Position numbers and translations under genes: made by a program
Notes under the pieces: generated by a model
Told to the model about the DNA's origin: nothing
The model's database searches: none
The model's input: the letters and a program-made list of their open reading frames with translations, nothing else
Source of the DNA: Dama dama
Lineage: Eukaryota > Chordata > Mammalia > Artiodactyla > Cervidae
Length of the DNA stretch: 64,000 nt
Reading direction: 5' to 3'
NCBI RefSeq assembly: GCF_033118175.1
Contig: NC_083710.1
Location: 35,805,501 to 35,869,500, forward strand
Part shown: positions 11,831 through 23,728 of the stretch, piece by piece
Layout: the number at the start of each line of letters is the position of its first letter
Position numbering within the stretch: the first letter of the stretch is position 1

Positions 11831-12519
11831 TGTATTTGTATCGATACTAATCTTTGCTCTCCTAATGCCCAGTAACTGCCCAGGGCAGCTCTCTGTGGAG
11901 CCCAGTGCCCCAGGCTTGGGGCTTGTTCACCCTTGGGAGAACAGTGCCAGGGAGAATGGGAAAGGATGCCCCAAACCAGGGGTGCCATTCCGCCATCACC
12001 TGGGTCTTCCTCATGGCAGGAATAGTTCAATGACTAAGTTCAATGTCAGATCCTCTGGTGAGGATTTCCACCAGCTGCCTCACCCTCTGCCTCCCCACGC
12101 TTGTTGCTGCTAGCATTAGCATCTATGGCTGAGAGTAGGTTAGGCAGGTGGGGCTGCTGATGGAGGCGAGGGGACGGGTTCGGGTCACAAAGGCACAAGG
12201 TGCCCAGAACCTCAAAGCCTTCTCCCACCCTTCCCTCCCCAGGGAGCAGCACCACACATGGGAGGCACTTAGGGGGCAAGCGTGCTCTGGCCCCTCCCCC
12301 ACAGCGCCCTCACTCACGCTCAGAAGAATTACAGCAGATGGTCCAAAGCTCTGCACCCAGACCTGGCTTTCCATCCACTTCCATCCCTTCTGGCTGTGAG
12401 AGCTTTTGCAAGCACTCATAAGAGGTATTGTTCCTAGTAGAGGCTTGCAGGGAGGGATTCTAGCCACATGTATGGGTTAGGAAGGGCTTCTTGTCTTCCA
12501 GAAGGTTGGGAGGATGCGC
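11831..12519. other. Intergenic sequence, nothing recognised
   Basis: GC-moderate sequence. Open frames on both strands lack domains or splice support. Confidence 0.5.
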
Positions 12520-12724
12520 ATGCCTGCTAAGCCACTTCAGACGTGTCCGCCTCTTTGTGACCTTGTAGCCCACCAGGCTCCTCTGTCCATGGGATTCTCC
12601 AGGCAAGAATACCGGAATGGGTTGTCATTCCCTTCTCCAGAGGATCTTCCTGACCCAGGGATCAAACCCAGGTCTCCTGCATTGCAGGCAGGTTCTTTAC
12701 CACTAGCACCACCTGGACTACCCC
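12520..12724 (-). mobile_element. Bov-tA SINE
   Basis: Antisense copy with GTAGCCCACCAGGCTCCTCT and the head complement CTTTACCACTAGCACCACCT. Confidence 0.9.
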
Positions 12725-13179
12725 TTGAAGGATAGTAATAGAAAACCACAAGGCCCCACAGCGCTCTGAGCTGCAGAAGTAGGGTCACATGAAACTTCAA
12801 CTAAAGGAGCAGAAGTCTCCAGTTGTAGCTGTTTACACAGACAAGCCTTCTGCAGATAAGATCCAAAGCTCCTTTCATGCAGCAATCTCAGTGTCTTCTT
12901 TAGGATAAGATCGTTTCAGCTCTTGGGTTCTGTGCCCACAGAGCCAGTCTCCTGGGGTGAATCTCAGAGTGGCCACTTCAAGGAGGATTTTGTGGTTTCT
13001 AGTAAACAGGGCTGTGTTGATAGCCTCCCCCCACAGCCAAGGAGCAGCCATCCACAGGGATACCCAGTGGTTAGTGCCCCCTGGTCATTGGGCTCCCGTG
13101 GAGACTGGTGCTCTCTGGAAGGTCAGGGAGCACCGTGAGCTGTGCTGGTCCAGCCACCAGGCTCGGCTTTGCTCCTGAT

Positions 13180-13315
13180 GAGGCCCCAGCGGAGCATCTC
13201 ACACTTCATGTAGATTCTGACCCTGCAGGGCTGGGGCAGAGCCTGAGTCCCTGCACTTCTAACAAGCCCCAGGGATACCAATGCTGCTGGACCCAAGGAC
13301 CCCACCTGCTGTGCC
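13180..13315 (+). mobile_element. MER5-like hAT-Charlie remnant
   Basis: CTTCTAACAAGCCCCAGGGA followed by ATGCTGCTGGACC matches the MER5A 3' half. Confidence 0.55.
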
Positions 13316-13729
13316 TTGAGAATCCAATGAGTCCAAGGCCGTCCAGGGGGCCACTGGAGTTCCCTCCATTGCAATGCAGAGACTGTGCCCAGCTTTCAGT
13401 GCTCCATGGGGCTTGAACCACACCCAGGGTGCTCACCCTTGGTATCCAGACAAACACCTCTCTCTGTCCTTACGGTCAGGTCGTTAGCCAAATTCAGATC
13501 TGCGTTATTCCATACAGTAGGGTGGCTGCCGTCTAAACCCGACTAGCTCATCTTTTCTGAACTGTTTCTTCTTTTGCTGGTTAACTATTTTGATTGAGAA
13601 CTTCATATGTCATACATATATGTATGAACATAAATAATAAGCAGAAGATGCCAACCCATCATTAAACATTGGTTTGAACTCCACATTGATGAGGTGTTTT
13701 TTTTTTTTAACAGACTATTTTTTTAGAGT

Positions 13730-13925
13730 GGGCTTCCCTGGTGGCTCAGCAGTAAAAGAACCAGCCTGCCAGTGCAGGAGACACAGTTTTGATCCCTGAG
13801 TCGAGAAGATCCCCTGGAGAAGGAAATGGCAACCCACTCCAGTATTCTTGCCTGGAGAATCCCACGGACAGAGGAGCCTGGTGGGCTACAGTCCATGGGG
13901 TCACAGAGAGTCAGACACAACTGAA
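13730..13925 (+). mobile_element. Bov-tA SINE
   Basis: GGCTTCCCTGGTGGCTCAGC to CAGAGAGTCAGACACAACTG. Confidence 0.92.
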
Positions 13926-13974
13926 TTCCCCACCCACCCTCCCCTACCCCCATTCCCACCCCCAACACACACAT

Positions 13975-14370
13975 ACATTTTTAAAGCAGTTTTAGGTTCA
14001 CAGCAGAACTGAGCAGAAAGTATAGAGAATTCCCATCCCCACACAGGCAGGGTCTCCCCCACTATCAACACCCCCACCAGAGTGGTGCGTTTGTTACAAT
14101 CAATGAACCTACATCAATCAACCTCATCAACACCCAAAGTCCAGTGTCTAGCTGGATTCATTCTTGGTGGGGTCCATCTTTTTGGTATAAGGACATGGAC
14201 CCACCATCATGGGGTCACGGAGTATTCTCACTGCCCTCAGCATCCTCTGAGCTCTGTCATTTATCCTTTCCTCCCCAGTCCCCCACAGCCACTGCCCCTT
14301 TCTCTGTCTCCGATGTCTGTCTTTTCCTGGATGTTGGAATCAACTGTACGCTGCTTCGCTAACTACCTTC
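13975..14370 (-). mobile_element. Old mammalian L1 3' UTR, antisense
   Basis: Matches in order the antisense L1M-type 3' UTR: TTAGGTTCACAGCAGAACTG, CAGAGTGGTGCGTTTGTTAC, CAAAGTCCAGTGTCTAG, TATTCTCACTGCCCTCAGCA. About 20% diverged. Confidence 0.65.
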
Positions 14371-14651
14371 CGAATAGGAAGTCAGGAACCACAATGAAAC
14401 GGCAGGCCGCAGCTGGCCCAACCCTGAGACACTTACTCATTCTCTTCAAGCTTCAAACTCGGGGTGGGGCAGCTGAGTTCCGACGTGCCCACACAGGTCC
14501 TCTGTGTCGTGTGCCCAGCTTCTAGAACACTGGCACGTAGTGGGTGCCCATGATTTAAGCATTGAATGAATTCTGTTTTCATTATTTGACTTACAGGCAG
14601 TGATTTGCCTCAACCTTAAAAAAAACTATTTTGAAACAAAAATACCCTCCA

Positions 14652-14960
14652 GGGCTTCCCTGGTGGGTCAGTAGGCAAACAGTCTGCCTACCAGTGCAAG
14701 AGACACGGGTTTGATCCCTGGTCCAGGAAGATTCCACGTGATTCGAGAGCCTGTGCTCCAGAGCCCAGGATCCACGCTACTGAGGTCACGTGCTGCTACT
14801 GAAGCACGAGAGCCTGAGCTCTGCAACAAGAGAAGCCACCGTGATAAAAGGCCCTGGCACCACAATGAAGAGTACATCCTGCTCACAGCAACTAGAGAAA
14901 GCCCGGGCACAGCAACAAAGACCCAGTGCAGACAGAAAATAAATCAATTAAATTTTAAAA
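14652..14960 (+). mobile_element. CHR-type SINE
   Basis: GGCTTCCCTGGTGGGTCAGT head, body GCAACAAGAGAAGCCACCGT, tail AAATAAATCAATTAAATTTT. Confidence 0.85.
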
Positions 14961-15108
14961 AAGAATTAGTAGCCTCCCAATAAAATACCCTCCAAAGTCT
15001 AACTATGAATTTCATCCTGATCATTCTTATTTTAACACTAGTTAAATAACATCCTTATTTAACACTAGCCTCAAGTCTGGCATAATAACACACTAGTGTT
15101 AAATAAAG

Positions 15109-15809
15109 AGGAGAGTGAAAAAAAACTGGCTTAAAACTCAACATTCTAAAAACTAAGATCATGGCATCTGGTCCCATCACTTCATGGGAAATAGATGGGG
15201 AAACAATGGAAACAGTGACAGACTATTTTCTTAGGCTCCAAAATCACTGCAGATGGTGACTGCAGCCGTGAAATTAAGATGCTTGCTCCTTGGAAGAAAA
15301 GCGATGACCAACCTAGACAGCATATTAAAAAGCAGAGACATTACTTTGCCAACAAAGGTCTGTCTAGTCAAGGCTATGGTTTTTCCAGTAGTCAGGTATG
15401 GATGTCAGAGTTGGACCATAAAGAAAGCTGAGTGCTAAAGAATTGATGCTTTTGAACTGCAGTGTTGGAGAAGACTCTTGAGAGTCCCTTGGACTGCAAG
15501 GAGATCCAACCAGTCCATCCCAAAGGAAATCAGTACTGAATATTCATTGAAAGGACTGATGATGAAGCTGAAACTCTAATACTCTGGCCACCTCAGGCAA
15601 AGAGCTGACTCACGGGAAAAGACCCTGATGCTGGAAAAGATTGAAGGCAGGAGGAGAAGGGGATGACACAGGATGAGATGGTTGGATGGCATCACCGATT
15701 TGATGGACATGAGTTTGAGAAAGCTCTGGGAGATGGTGATGGACAGGGAAGCCTGGCGTGCTGTAGTCCATGGGGTTGCAAAGAGTCGGACATGACTGAG
15801 CGACTCAAA
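15109..15809 (+). mobile_element. BovB LINE 3' fragment (RT C-terminus to 3' end)
   Basis: About 0.7 kb 5'-truncated copy, from the segment after the YADD region (CATGGCATCTGGTCCCATCA) through GGAAGAAAAGCGATGACCAA to ACATGACTGAGCGACTC. Stops interrupt the frame. Confidence 0.93.
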
Positions 15810-16319
15810 TGATCCTTATTTTATCACAAAGATAATCTAGACTCTACTAATTTCTCTTTTAAAAAATTATAAAAAGATACAATGCATCACTCTTAATAAT
15901 TCCTGTGATTTGTTAAAGGTCAGAAAAGTATGTAACATTTGTTTAGCAGATATTGAAGCTTTACATTTTACAGATACAGAAAACTGGGGGAATCACTCAG
16001 CAGGCATGGCTACCTAAAGAAATCTCAGCACACTGATGGTCCACAAAATAAAGATTCGCTAAGGAGACACTCCCCAGGACCTTGCTGGCTTTACTTCCTA
16101 AGATTCTAACATACCCGGGGCCCGTTCTCCCTGGGACTTGCCCTGAAGACCCCACGTCCTCAGCTCTGATGAACCGTCCATGGACAAGCACTAACCCTCG
16201 CTGCCCTCTTGAGCATTCTAACTCTGTCAGTCCCTGGAACTGGGTCACTGAAAGATGCTGTCTCATTTGTGGTCCACATGATAACATTTTTACTTATTTT
16301 TGCTGTGATATGCATGCAT

Positions 16320-16497
16320 TTTGGGGTTCAATCCCTGGGTTGGGAAGATCCCCTGGAGAAGGGAATGGCTACCCTCTCCAGTATTCTTGCCTGGAGAATC
16401 TCATGGACAGAGGAGCCTGGCGGGCTACAGTCCATCGGATCAGAAAGAGTCAGACGTGACCAAGAGACTAACACACACACACACACACACACACACG
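16320..16497 (+). mobile_element. Truncated Bov-tA SINE followed by (AC)n microsatellite
   Basis: Begins inside the tRNA-like head (GGTTCAATCCCTGGGTTGGG) and ends GACCAAGAGACTAACAC, running into an AC dinucleotide array at about 16,471-16,496 that arose from the SINE end. Confidence 0.9.
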
Positions 16498-17285
16498 CAT
16501 TTTAAATTTTCTTCACTTAACATTAAAGACGCTGCCGTGCACTGTTATGTATGGTGCTTATGTACCGTTCACACTCTTTCCTGCCCTCCACTTAAGTGGC
16601 ATCGTGGCCTGGCCATGGTCTATGCCAAGCCTGCTCCCGGATGGCCACGCACAGGCCCACAGGGGGATCAGTGGCTGGGCTCCTCCGCCCTCCCCTGGGA
16701 TGGTCCTCTGATCCAAAGGCGGTTGGCTTATCCTCAAATCTACCTTACCAGTCATACCTGATACTATAATTATGTAATTGAATCAGATATCACATAACCA
16801 TTGATCTGTGAATGCAGACAGTAAAAACCAAGCTCCAAATCTTCAAAAGGGCCAATCCCTAAACATAAAGGTTGTTGAAACAGATGTAGTGAGAAGGAGG
16901 CGAGGAGGGCATCTGAGTGACCCTGCCTCCATCTTGCCCCCAGGCTGGGGTGGGTGTGATTGTGCACTAGGCTGGGTGGCATTCCAGGCAGTCCGCTCAC
17001 ATCCCCACTCCACCCTGAAAAAAGGTTCAGGCTCTACCGCAAGCCTGGCAGGTAAATGTAACTCTGTATTCTTCAAGTAGAAATAAACACTGCAAACATG
17101 TTTTTTTTTTTTTTATCTCCAGTGCCAATTCAGGTCCACGACAGGACAGGGATGCTGTTATATCATCTCAGAAAGCAGATGACCATCCCTTGTATTGATG
17201 TCTCATAGTGTAGTAAACCTGCCATTCATTTTTGCTGCATCACATTATTTGCAAGTTGTTTTGTTTTTTTTTTTAACTAAATGCT
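16498..17285. other. Intergenic sequence, nothing recognised
   Basis: Unique-looking. T runs lie at about 17,101-17,114 and 17,262-17,273. No gene is supported. Confidence 0.5.
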
Positions 17286-17287
17286 CC

Positions 17288-17410
17288 AGAAAAATTCCCT
17301 GGTGGTCCAGTGGTTAAGACTCCGTCTATACTTCCACCGCAGGGGTCACAGCTTGGGGAACAAAGATTCCACATGCTGCACGCTGGGGCCAAATATAAAT
17401 AAATAAAAAT
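17288..17410 (+). mobile_element. CHR-related SINE fragment
   Basis: ATTCCCTGGTGGTCCAGTGG head, shortened body, then an AAATATAAATAAATAAAAAT tail. Confidence 0.75.
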
Positions 17411-17431
17411 AATGCCGTTAAATTCATTATA

Positions 17432-17587
17432 CTGTGTGTGTGTTAGTCACCCAGTTGTGTCCAACTCTGTGACCTCATGGACTGTAGCCATTCCCCTCTC
17501 CAGAGGATCTTCCCAACCCAGGGATCGAACCCGGGTCTCCTGCATTGCAGACAGATTCTTTACCATCTGAGACACCAGGGAAGCCTG
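17432..17587 (-). mobile_element. Bov-tA SINE with internal deletion
   Basis: Antisense; the middle (CACCAGGCTCCTCTGTCC region) is missing between GACTGTAGCC and ATTCCCCTCTCC. Ends ACACCAGGGAAGC. Confidence 0.85.
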
Positions 17588-18461
17588 ACAAGTCATTATA
17601 TGGACCCAAAAACTCAAGATTTCAAGGACATGTGAGTCTTTATTTAATTTATTCCAAGAAACTTGCTTTAGCTAGAGGAGGAAGAAGATTCCAGCTGACC
17701 TCCCCGAGCAGTGGGAGTAGACGCCTATGAGAAAGCTTTTGTTCCATGGGTGAAGTTAGTAATTACTACTTTCTTTTTTAAACACTACTTCAGCAAAGCT
17801 AGAGTGTCACCGATATAGGAGTTGACTCCAAAACAGAGACCAAAATGTATAAATAGCTCCTCTGAAAGCACCACAAAGGCTGGGCCGTGACCTCCCCACA
17901 GGAATCAATATTTCAAATGAACCGCAGTGGTTCTGGAAACATAATTCTGTTTTATCACCCCACCCTGGGGCCCTCCCGCCTCCCTCCTGCCTCCCTCCTG
18001 TCTCCTCCACACTCCACACCACCTCCCCACCACCAGCTTCCTCCCACTTCCCAACTCCAAACAAAAGAGCAGCCCCAGCACAGGCAACCAGGATTGCAGG
18101 CCCGAACACCCAGCCAGGGCTCCCAGCACAAACTTCTAGAATGAACAGGGGACTTAGCAGAGGGTCGCGGCACCAGCCCTATGTTTAGGAAGGCTGCAAC
18201 GACTTAGAATGTCTTCCAGAGGGTTCCAAGTGGCCAACTAATTAAAAGAAAACCCTCTGGCTGGGCCTGGGGCGCTGGCGTTTTTATGTTCCATGGCGAG
18301 CTGCCTGAGGGCAGGACCATTCGCTGCAGCCACCACAGTGCTTTATGGGTAGAAGATGCGAAAGAAATAGCTACAGAGTTTAATTACATTTGCAGGTCAT
18401 TTCAAGAGTTGGGCTTTGAAAGGTCCCTTCCATTGAGGAAGACAAAATCACCCGGTTTGCA
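17588..18461. other. Unique intergenic sequence
   Basis: Includes a C/T-rich stretch at 17,960-18,060 (CTCCCGCCTCCCTCCTGCCT). No coding or regulatory feature can be named. Confidence 0.5.
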
Positions 18462-18562
18462 CAACAGGTGGAGAATCCCAGGGACGGGGGAGCCTGGTGG
18501 GCTGCCGTCTATGGGGTCGCACAGAGTCGGACACGACTGAAGCGACTTAGCAGCAGCAGTAC
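18462..18562 (+). mobile_element. BovA SINE 3' fragment
   Basis: GGTGGAGAATCCCAGGGACG to GACTGAAGCGACTTAGCAGC, ending in a (CAG)n-like run as in Bov-A2. Confidence 0.85.
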
Positions 18563-19204
18563 AACAGGTGAATGGACTTGATGCCTTCCAAAGAAAAAGG
18601 CAAATGCCCCTCTCCGCCAACCCTCCCACCCCACTTCCCTGCTTTGTCCCCCACCACCTCCCGGGTCTTCCCGCTGTGAACGTTATCAAGCTCCAGAGAT
18701 CTAGAAATTTAAAACACAGGCTTCTAGTTTAGGGGAAAACTGGACACAAAACGCCTTACCTTATGAACTGAGAAAGACCTGGTGGAGGCACACAGCGGGT
18801 GCAGAGGGACGGACAGGTGACTGACTTATTGGAGGGCAGGGAGGCCTCCTTGGAGCGCCCGGGAGGATGGAGGAGGAGGAGGAGGGACAGCCACCGGGGG
18901 CTCAGGAGCATGGAGGCCACACCACACACAGAGCAGTTGGGAAGAGCATTTCGGAGGCCGGACCTCCAGGTGGGAGGACGGGTGAAGGAGAAGGTGGGAC
19001 CACAAAGAGGCAGTCCACATGCCCCGCCCGCCAGCGACAGTGGGGGCCTCCAGGGGGCACTTGAGCAGCATCGTGAAGGATGAGAAGGGGTTCATAGAGA
19101 AGGACCTCTTTGAGGAGACCATCTCTGTCTTACCCTCCAGACCCAGCCACCAGCCCCTTCTAGAGATACTCCATCAGTATCTGTTGAAGAATGGACTAAA
19201 CGTA

Positions 19205-19400
19205 CTCCACAGCAGTGCTGCTCAAAACTTCGCGTGCATCAGAATCACCTGGAGGGCTTGTTAAGCATGACTGTGGACTCCGGGCCTACAATCAGCTTCT
19301 GAGTCAGTAAACCTGAGAACACTCCGGGAAACAATGTTTCCAAGAAGCTTCCAGGGGCTGCTGGCCTTACTGGTCCCCACACCACACTTGGAGTAGCACT
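19205..19400 (+). mobile_element. MER5-like hAT-Charlie remnant
   Basis: GCATCAGAATCACCTGGAGG and GGCTTGTTAAGCA, ending CCACACTTGGAGTAGCACTG. Closely matches the MER5A layout. Confidence 0.75.
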
Positions 19401-19627
19401 GCTTCACCAGCTTATCCCCTTATCAGTTCACGCCCAGCAGATGCTCAGAGATAAGTATTTTGAGCGGACCTGGGATCAGGAAATGAATAATATCTTTACA
19501 TTTCTATGTTGCTTTACAGTTTCCAAAATATTTTAATTTATCCTGTTTGATCCTTGCACTCTTTGACAATATTATCCCATTTTAAGGATGAAGAAGCAAG
19601 AGTCCAGAGAGTTAAAACTAATTTGAT

Positions 19628-19712
19628 TCATGTCAATGTATGGCAAAACCACCACAATATTGTAAAGTAATTAGCCTCCAATTAAAATAAATAAATTTAT
19701 ATTTTTAAAAAA
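19628..19712 (+). mobile_element. Bovid L1 3' terminus
   Basis: CAATGTATGGCAAAACCACC then AATATTGTAAAGTAATTAGC and an A-rich end. The same terminus occurs antisense at about 41,170-41,240. Confidence 0.8.
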
Positions 19713-20029
19713 CTAACTTCTCAAGGAACCATAGAAGGTAAAAGATGGAGTTGGCAAATAAATCTCACAGCGGAGCTCTGTCCTCCACACGGAAGACAAA
19801 GAATTTTGAAAATAAAGTATAAACTAACATAAATATTCCTCTCTAAATGATTGTCAGTATCACCTCCCTACCAGCTTTTGAGAAGTAAAGGAAGTCCTGG
19901 GATTATAACTCACTGTAAGTCAGACCTAGGTGTAAAATCAATTTGATAATGTCACTATTTTTATTATTACATAGATAAAATACCACATAAAATGAGATAC
20001 ATAGATAAAATATTATTTTAACTCTCACT

Positions 20030-20460
20030 GGTAGTACAGTAGGTAGGAGCATAAACTCTGGAGACAAACCTCTGAGGTTCTAATCCCAGCTCTGCTGTTA
20101 ATTAGCTGTAAGACCTTGGGCAAGTTACTTAAACTCTCTTGTTTCAGCATCCTTATTTATGAAAGAATATATAAGAACAAGGAAAGGGGATGACAGAGGA
20201 TGAGATGGTTGGATGGAATCACCGACTCGATGGACATGAGTTTGAGCAAGCTCCTGGAGTTGATGGACAGGGAGGCCTGGTGTGCTGCAGTCCATGGGGT
20301 CTCCAAGAGTTAGACATGACTGAGCGACTGAACTGAACTGATATAAGAACAAGAGTAGTAGGTAATCAGAAAGTTTTTATGAGAACTAAATAGATGTAAT
20401 ATGTTTAGAAGGGTGGCTAGCATGTACAGTAGGCAGTATACATATATATGTGTGTGTAGA
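20030..20460 (+). mobile_element. MIR SINE, split by a BovB insertion
   Basis: CTCTGCTGTTAATTAGCTGT and GACCTTGGGCAAGTTACTTA are the MIR core; it resumes after the BovB at 20,354 with TATGAGAACTAAATAGATG. Old and diverged. Confidence 0.7.
20182..20340 (+). mobile_element. Short BovB 3' end with target-site duplication
   Basis: 159-bp 5'-truncated BovB from GAAAGGGGATGACAGAGGAT to ACTGAACTGAACTG, inside the MIR. The 13-bp direct repeat ATATAAGAACAAG flanks it at 20,169-20,181 and 20,341-20,353. Confidence 0.93.
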
Positions 20461-20929
20461 TATATCACATATTATATCATTATTATTACTAATGCCCTGA
20501 AGCCATTCAGCTTTCCGGCCGGGGTCAGGTAGGACCTATAGGGGGCCTTGATGCAGACCAGGACTCCTAGGTGTCAAGGCTCAGTTTTCTGACTCAGAAT
20601 TCTCAAAAACAAAATAGAATCCCTCCATCACTAAGACCAGTGAGGAGGCGACCTTAGAAAAGAATGTCAGGGAAGGATTTGCGGAGCACCTGGGACCCAG
20701 TCCTGGCCACGGAGGCAGGAAAAGCCACAGCCCTGGGTGGTGGCGGTGGGGTGCAGCAGACCCGTGCCAGCCAGGAGGAGTAGGGGGGTGGGAAGTGCTG
20801 GGGGGTCCTGGGTGGCTGAGCCCCCAGATGGCTGGCATCACGCCCCTCCTGGATCTGTATACAAGTCTGGGTCACCCGGGTGGGGCTAAGTTACAGTGTC
20901 CTTTCCAAGAAGCTGAAGCTGCAAATTAG

Positions 20930-21685
20930 ACATCCAGTGACTACACAACACTGCGTCCAGTGAATACACAGCACCACATCCAGTGAATATACAACACTTC
21001 CTCCAGTGAATACACAACGCCACGTCCAGGGACTACACAATACCATGTCCAGTGAATATACAACACTGCGTCCAGTGATCACACAGCACCACATCCAGTG
21101 ACTACACAATACCATGTCCAGTGACTACACAACACCATGTCCAGTGAATACACAGCACCACATCCAGTGACTACACAATACCATGTCCAGTGACTACACA
21201 ACACCATGTCCAGTGAATACACAGCACCACATCCAGTGACTACACAATACCATGTCCAGTGACTACACAACACCATGTCCAGTGAATACACAGCACCACA
21301 TCCAGTGACTACACAATACCATGTCCAGTGACTACACAACACCATGTCCAGTGAATACACAGCACCACATCCAGTGACTACACAATACCATGTCCAGTGA
21401 CTACACAACACCATGTCCAGTGAATACACAGCACCACATCCAGTGACTACACAATACCATGTCCAGTGAATACACAGCACCACATCCAGTGACTACACAA
21501 TACCATGTCCAGTGAATATACAACACCATTTCCAGTGAATACACAGCACCACATCCAGTGAATATACAACACTGCATCCAGTGAATACACAACGCCACAT
21601 CCAGGGACTACACAATGCCGCATCCAGGGACTGCACAACACCATGTCCAGTGAATACAGTACCAGGTCCAGTGAATAGAGTACCA
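20930..21685. repeat. Minisatellite: 23-bp subunits in 69-bp higher-order repeats
   Basis: Roughly 32 subunits of the type ACCATGTCCAGTGAATACAC+AGC. In the centre (about 21,083-21,430) three subunit variants repeat with an exact 69-bp period; the landmark ACAGCACCAC falls at 21,152, 21,221, 21,290, 21,359 and 21,428. Edges are more diverged. The long open frames across it arise because 69 is divisible by 3 and the unit lacks stops in those frames; they are not genes. Confidence 0.96.
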
Positions 21686-22770
21686 CAGCCTGGGCTACCC
21701 CAAGGGCATCCCCGGGTCTGGGGCTGTGTGTGTGGTGGCCGGGGTGGGTGGAGGGTGGGGGGCAGGAGGGGAGGTAGGTTACTAATTCCAGGTGCTGGAC
21801 TTCAGGAAGTTGCTTCCCAGGGAGGTTGGACCCCTGTGCACTCCCTTTGTCTGGGCTGTTTTTCTCAGTGTTGGTACTTGACTGACAAATCCTTGCTGTG
21901 GTCAGAGACCCTCCTGCACAGATTTCTTGTGTGTGGCTTTGCTAACGGTTGTGTGTGCTGCCCCCCTCAGGAAGCCCACGGGGCGTTCTGTTGCGGAAAC
22001 AGTTGCTGGCCTCTGAGGCCTGATTCCCTCTTGGGAAGGGGTCCTCAGGGCACGTGAGAATGATTCCGTAAGAGCACCAGGAGGGAGACCTGCACCAGCA
22101 AGACGAGATTTTCCCTGAAGAGTCTAATGACCACAGAGATTTCTGTGGGATCTGCAGGAACGATGTCCAGACCCAGTGTCTACAGAGCGCCCTAGACCCT
22201 CACACGCTTTGTATATGAAGGGTCAGCTCTAGTGCAGCCTCCTCTCACGAGAAAGTTTAGACACCTGGTGGTGAAAGCATGAAATCTATGTTCTTGTGGA
22301 ATAATATTACTGTTTATACAGGTTAATTTGTAAAGGAAATTCTATTTACACTCAGGCTGAATTTATAAAACCTCTCTCACTGAAACTGACTCAAAACTTA
22401 TGCAAAATGTAGCTGTATTTTAATTTGCATTTTATGTAATAAAGTAACCTGTCAGCAGCAGTCCAATTATACTTTCAAGTTATGAAAATCCTGCCATAAT
22501 GCCATAATTGCTAAGGCAAAAGTATAAAATCTGATCACCCTCAATTCCACAGAATACTGACTCACTGGGGAAAATAAATATATTCCTATCTAATACCATA
22601 TGAACTGAAATAAATACATGCTGCCTTTTTGAATAACAATAATTTTAGAAAAATTAAAATGCCATTCATATTTAACATTCCAGTGAGCATTTTACAGGTC
22701 ACTGAGATAAAATGGATGCAATACTAAGAATAGAAATTTGGTGAAATGATGATATTCTTATATAATACAA
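21686..22770. other. Unique intergenic sequence; AT-rich block with octamer and TAAT motifs
   Basis: No repeat was recognised. About 22,280-22,700 is AT-rich with TTAATTTGCATTTTATG (contains octamer ATTTGCAT), TCCAATTATAC and GCCATAATTGCTAA. A conserved non-coding element is possible but untested. Confidence 0.4.
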
Positions 22771-22771
22771 T

Positions 22772-22950
22772 TTTTGCGACCCCATGGACTGTAGCCCACC
22801 AGGTTCCTCTGTCCATGGGATTCTCCAGGCAAGAATACTGGAGTGGGTTGCCATTTCCTTCTCCAGGGGATCTTCCGGACCCAGGGATAGAACCCAGGTC
22901 TCCCGCATTGCAGGCAGACGCTTTAACCACTGAGCCACCAGGGAAGCCCC
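22772..22950 (-). mobile_element. Bov-tA SINE, 3'-truncated
   Basis: Antisense: TTTTTGCGACCCCATGGACT to CCACCAGGGAAGCCCC. It lacks the terminal AGTCGTGTC end. Confidence 0.92.
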
Positions 22951-22982
22951 AATTATAGTAATAAATCCTTTGGCTTTTTAAA

Positions 22983-23195
22983 AATGGCCTTGTCTTCAGT
23001 CATGTCCGACTCTTTGCAACCCCATGGACTTGCCCACCAGGTTCCCCTGTCCATGGGATTTTCCAGACAAAAATACTGGAGTGGGCTGCCGTTTCTTACT
23101 GCAGCGAATCTTCCCGACCCAGGGATCGCACCTGAGTCTTTTGTGTCTCCTGCATTGGCAGGCGGAGTCTTTACCACTGCACCATCTGGAACATC
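22983..23195 (-). mobile_element. Bov-tA SINE
   Basis: Antisense: TTCAGTCATGTCCGACTCTT to TTTACCACTGCACCATCTGG. More diverged than its neighbour. Confidence 0.9.
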
Positions 23196-23204
23196 CCCCA
23201 AATA

Positions 23205-23530
23205 GCCTTATTGCTACCTAATATGAATATATACCATAAAATTTACATCCTGTAAAGTCCACCCATTTTTACAATGGGGTTTTAGTGAATGTACAAGGTT
23301 GTATAACCATGACCACAATATAATTAAAGAAAAAACTTTTCTATTCACAATCCTTCCCCATTGCCAGCCCCTGCTCTAAGTAAGTGTCATCTACTTTCTG
23401 CCTCCATATAGCTGTCATTTGGGGATGGTTCTTATAAATGGAAAAACAATACGTGTTCCTTTGTGACTGGCTTCTTTCAGTGACCATCACATTTCTGCGG
23501 TTCATGAGGCAGCGAACCAGCTCCCCTGCC
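23205..23530 (-). mobile_element. Old L1 3' UTR, antisense
   Basis: Matches in order: CCATAAAATTTACATCCTGT, GGTTGTATAACCATGACCAC, GTGACTGGCTTCTTTCAGTG. Diverged. Confidence 0.6.
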
Positions 23531-23728
23531 ACCTGCTCCTGGGTCCACCCTCTGGCAGCTCAGCCTCCCTTGCCCAGTGCTGACTTGGGGCTCTCCTGAC
23601 CTCCTGCCCATGCTGAATACCTGCCGTCCTGCATTTTCTTCTCTGACTCTGTCACGTTCACTATATGAATGTGTTTCTCAGCCTGGGTGTATATTTTCAC
23701 CAAAGCCAGCACCTTTGGGAAAACACCT

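Noticed and set aside
15253..15438. Short protein ending KKAEC in BovB at 15 kb, repeated at 26 kb
   Set aside because: Both are the same BovB RT C-terminal segment; the repetition reflects transposition, not a gene family.
21079..21598. Long open frames with a 23-residue periodic peptide in the minisatellite, - strand
   Set aside because: The 69-bp unit is divisible by 3 and stop-free in several frames; no promoter, splice sites or domain. Low-complexity artefact.
20930..21685. CRISPR-like regular repeats
   Set aside because: Units are contiguous with no unique spacers, and this is a vertebrate genome.
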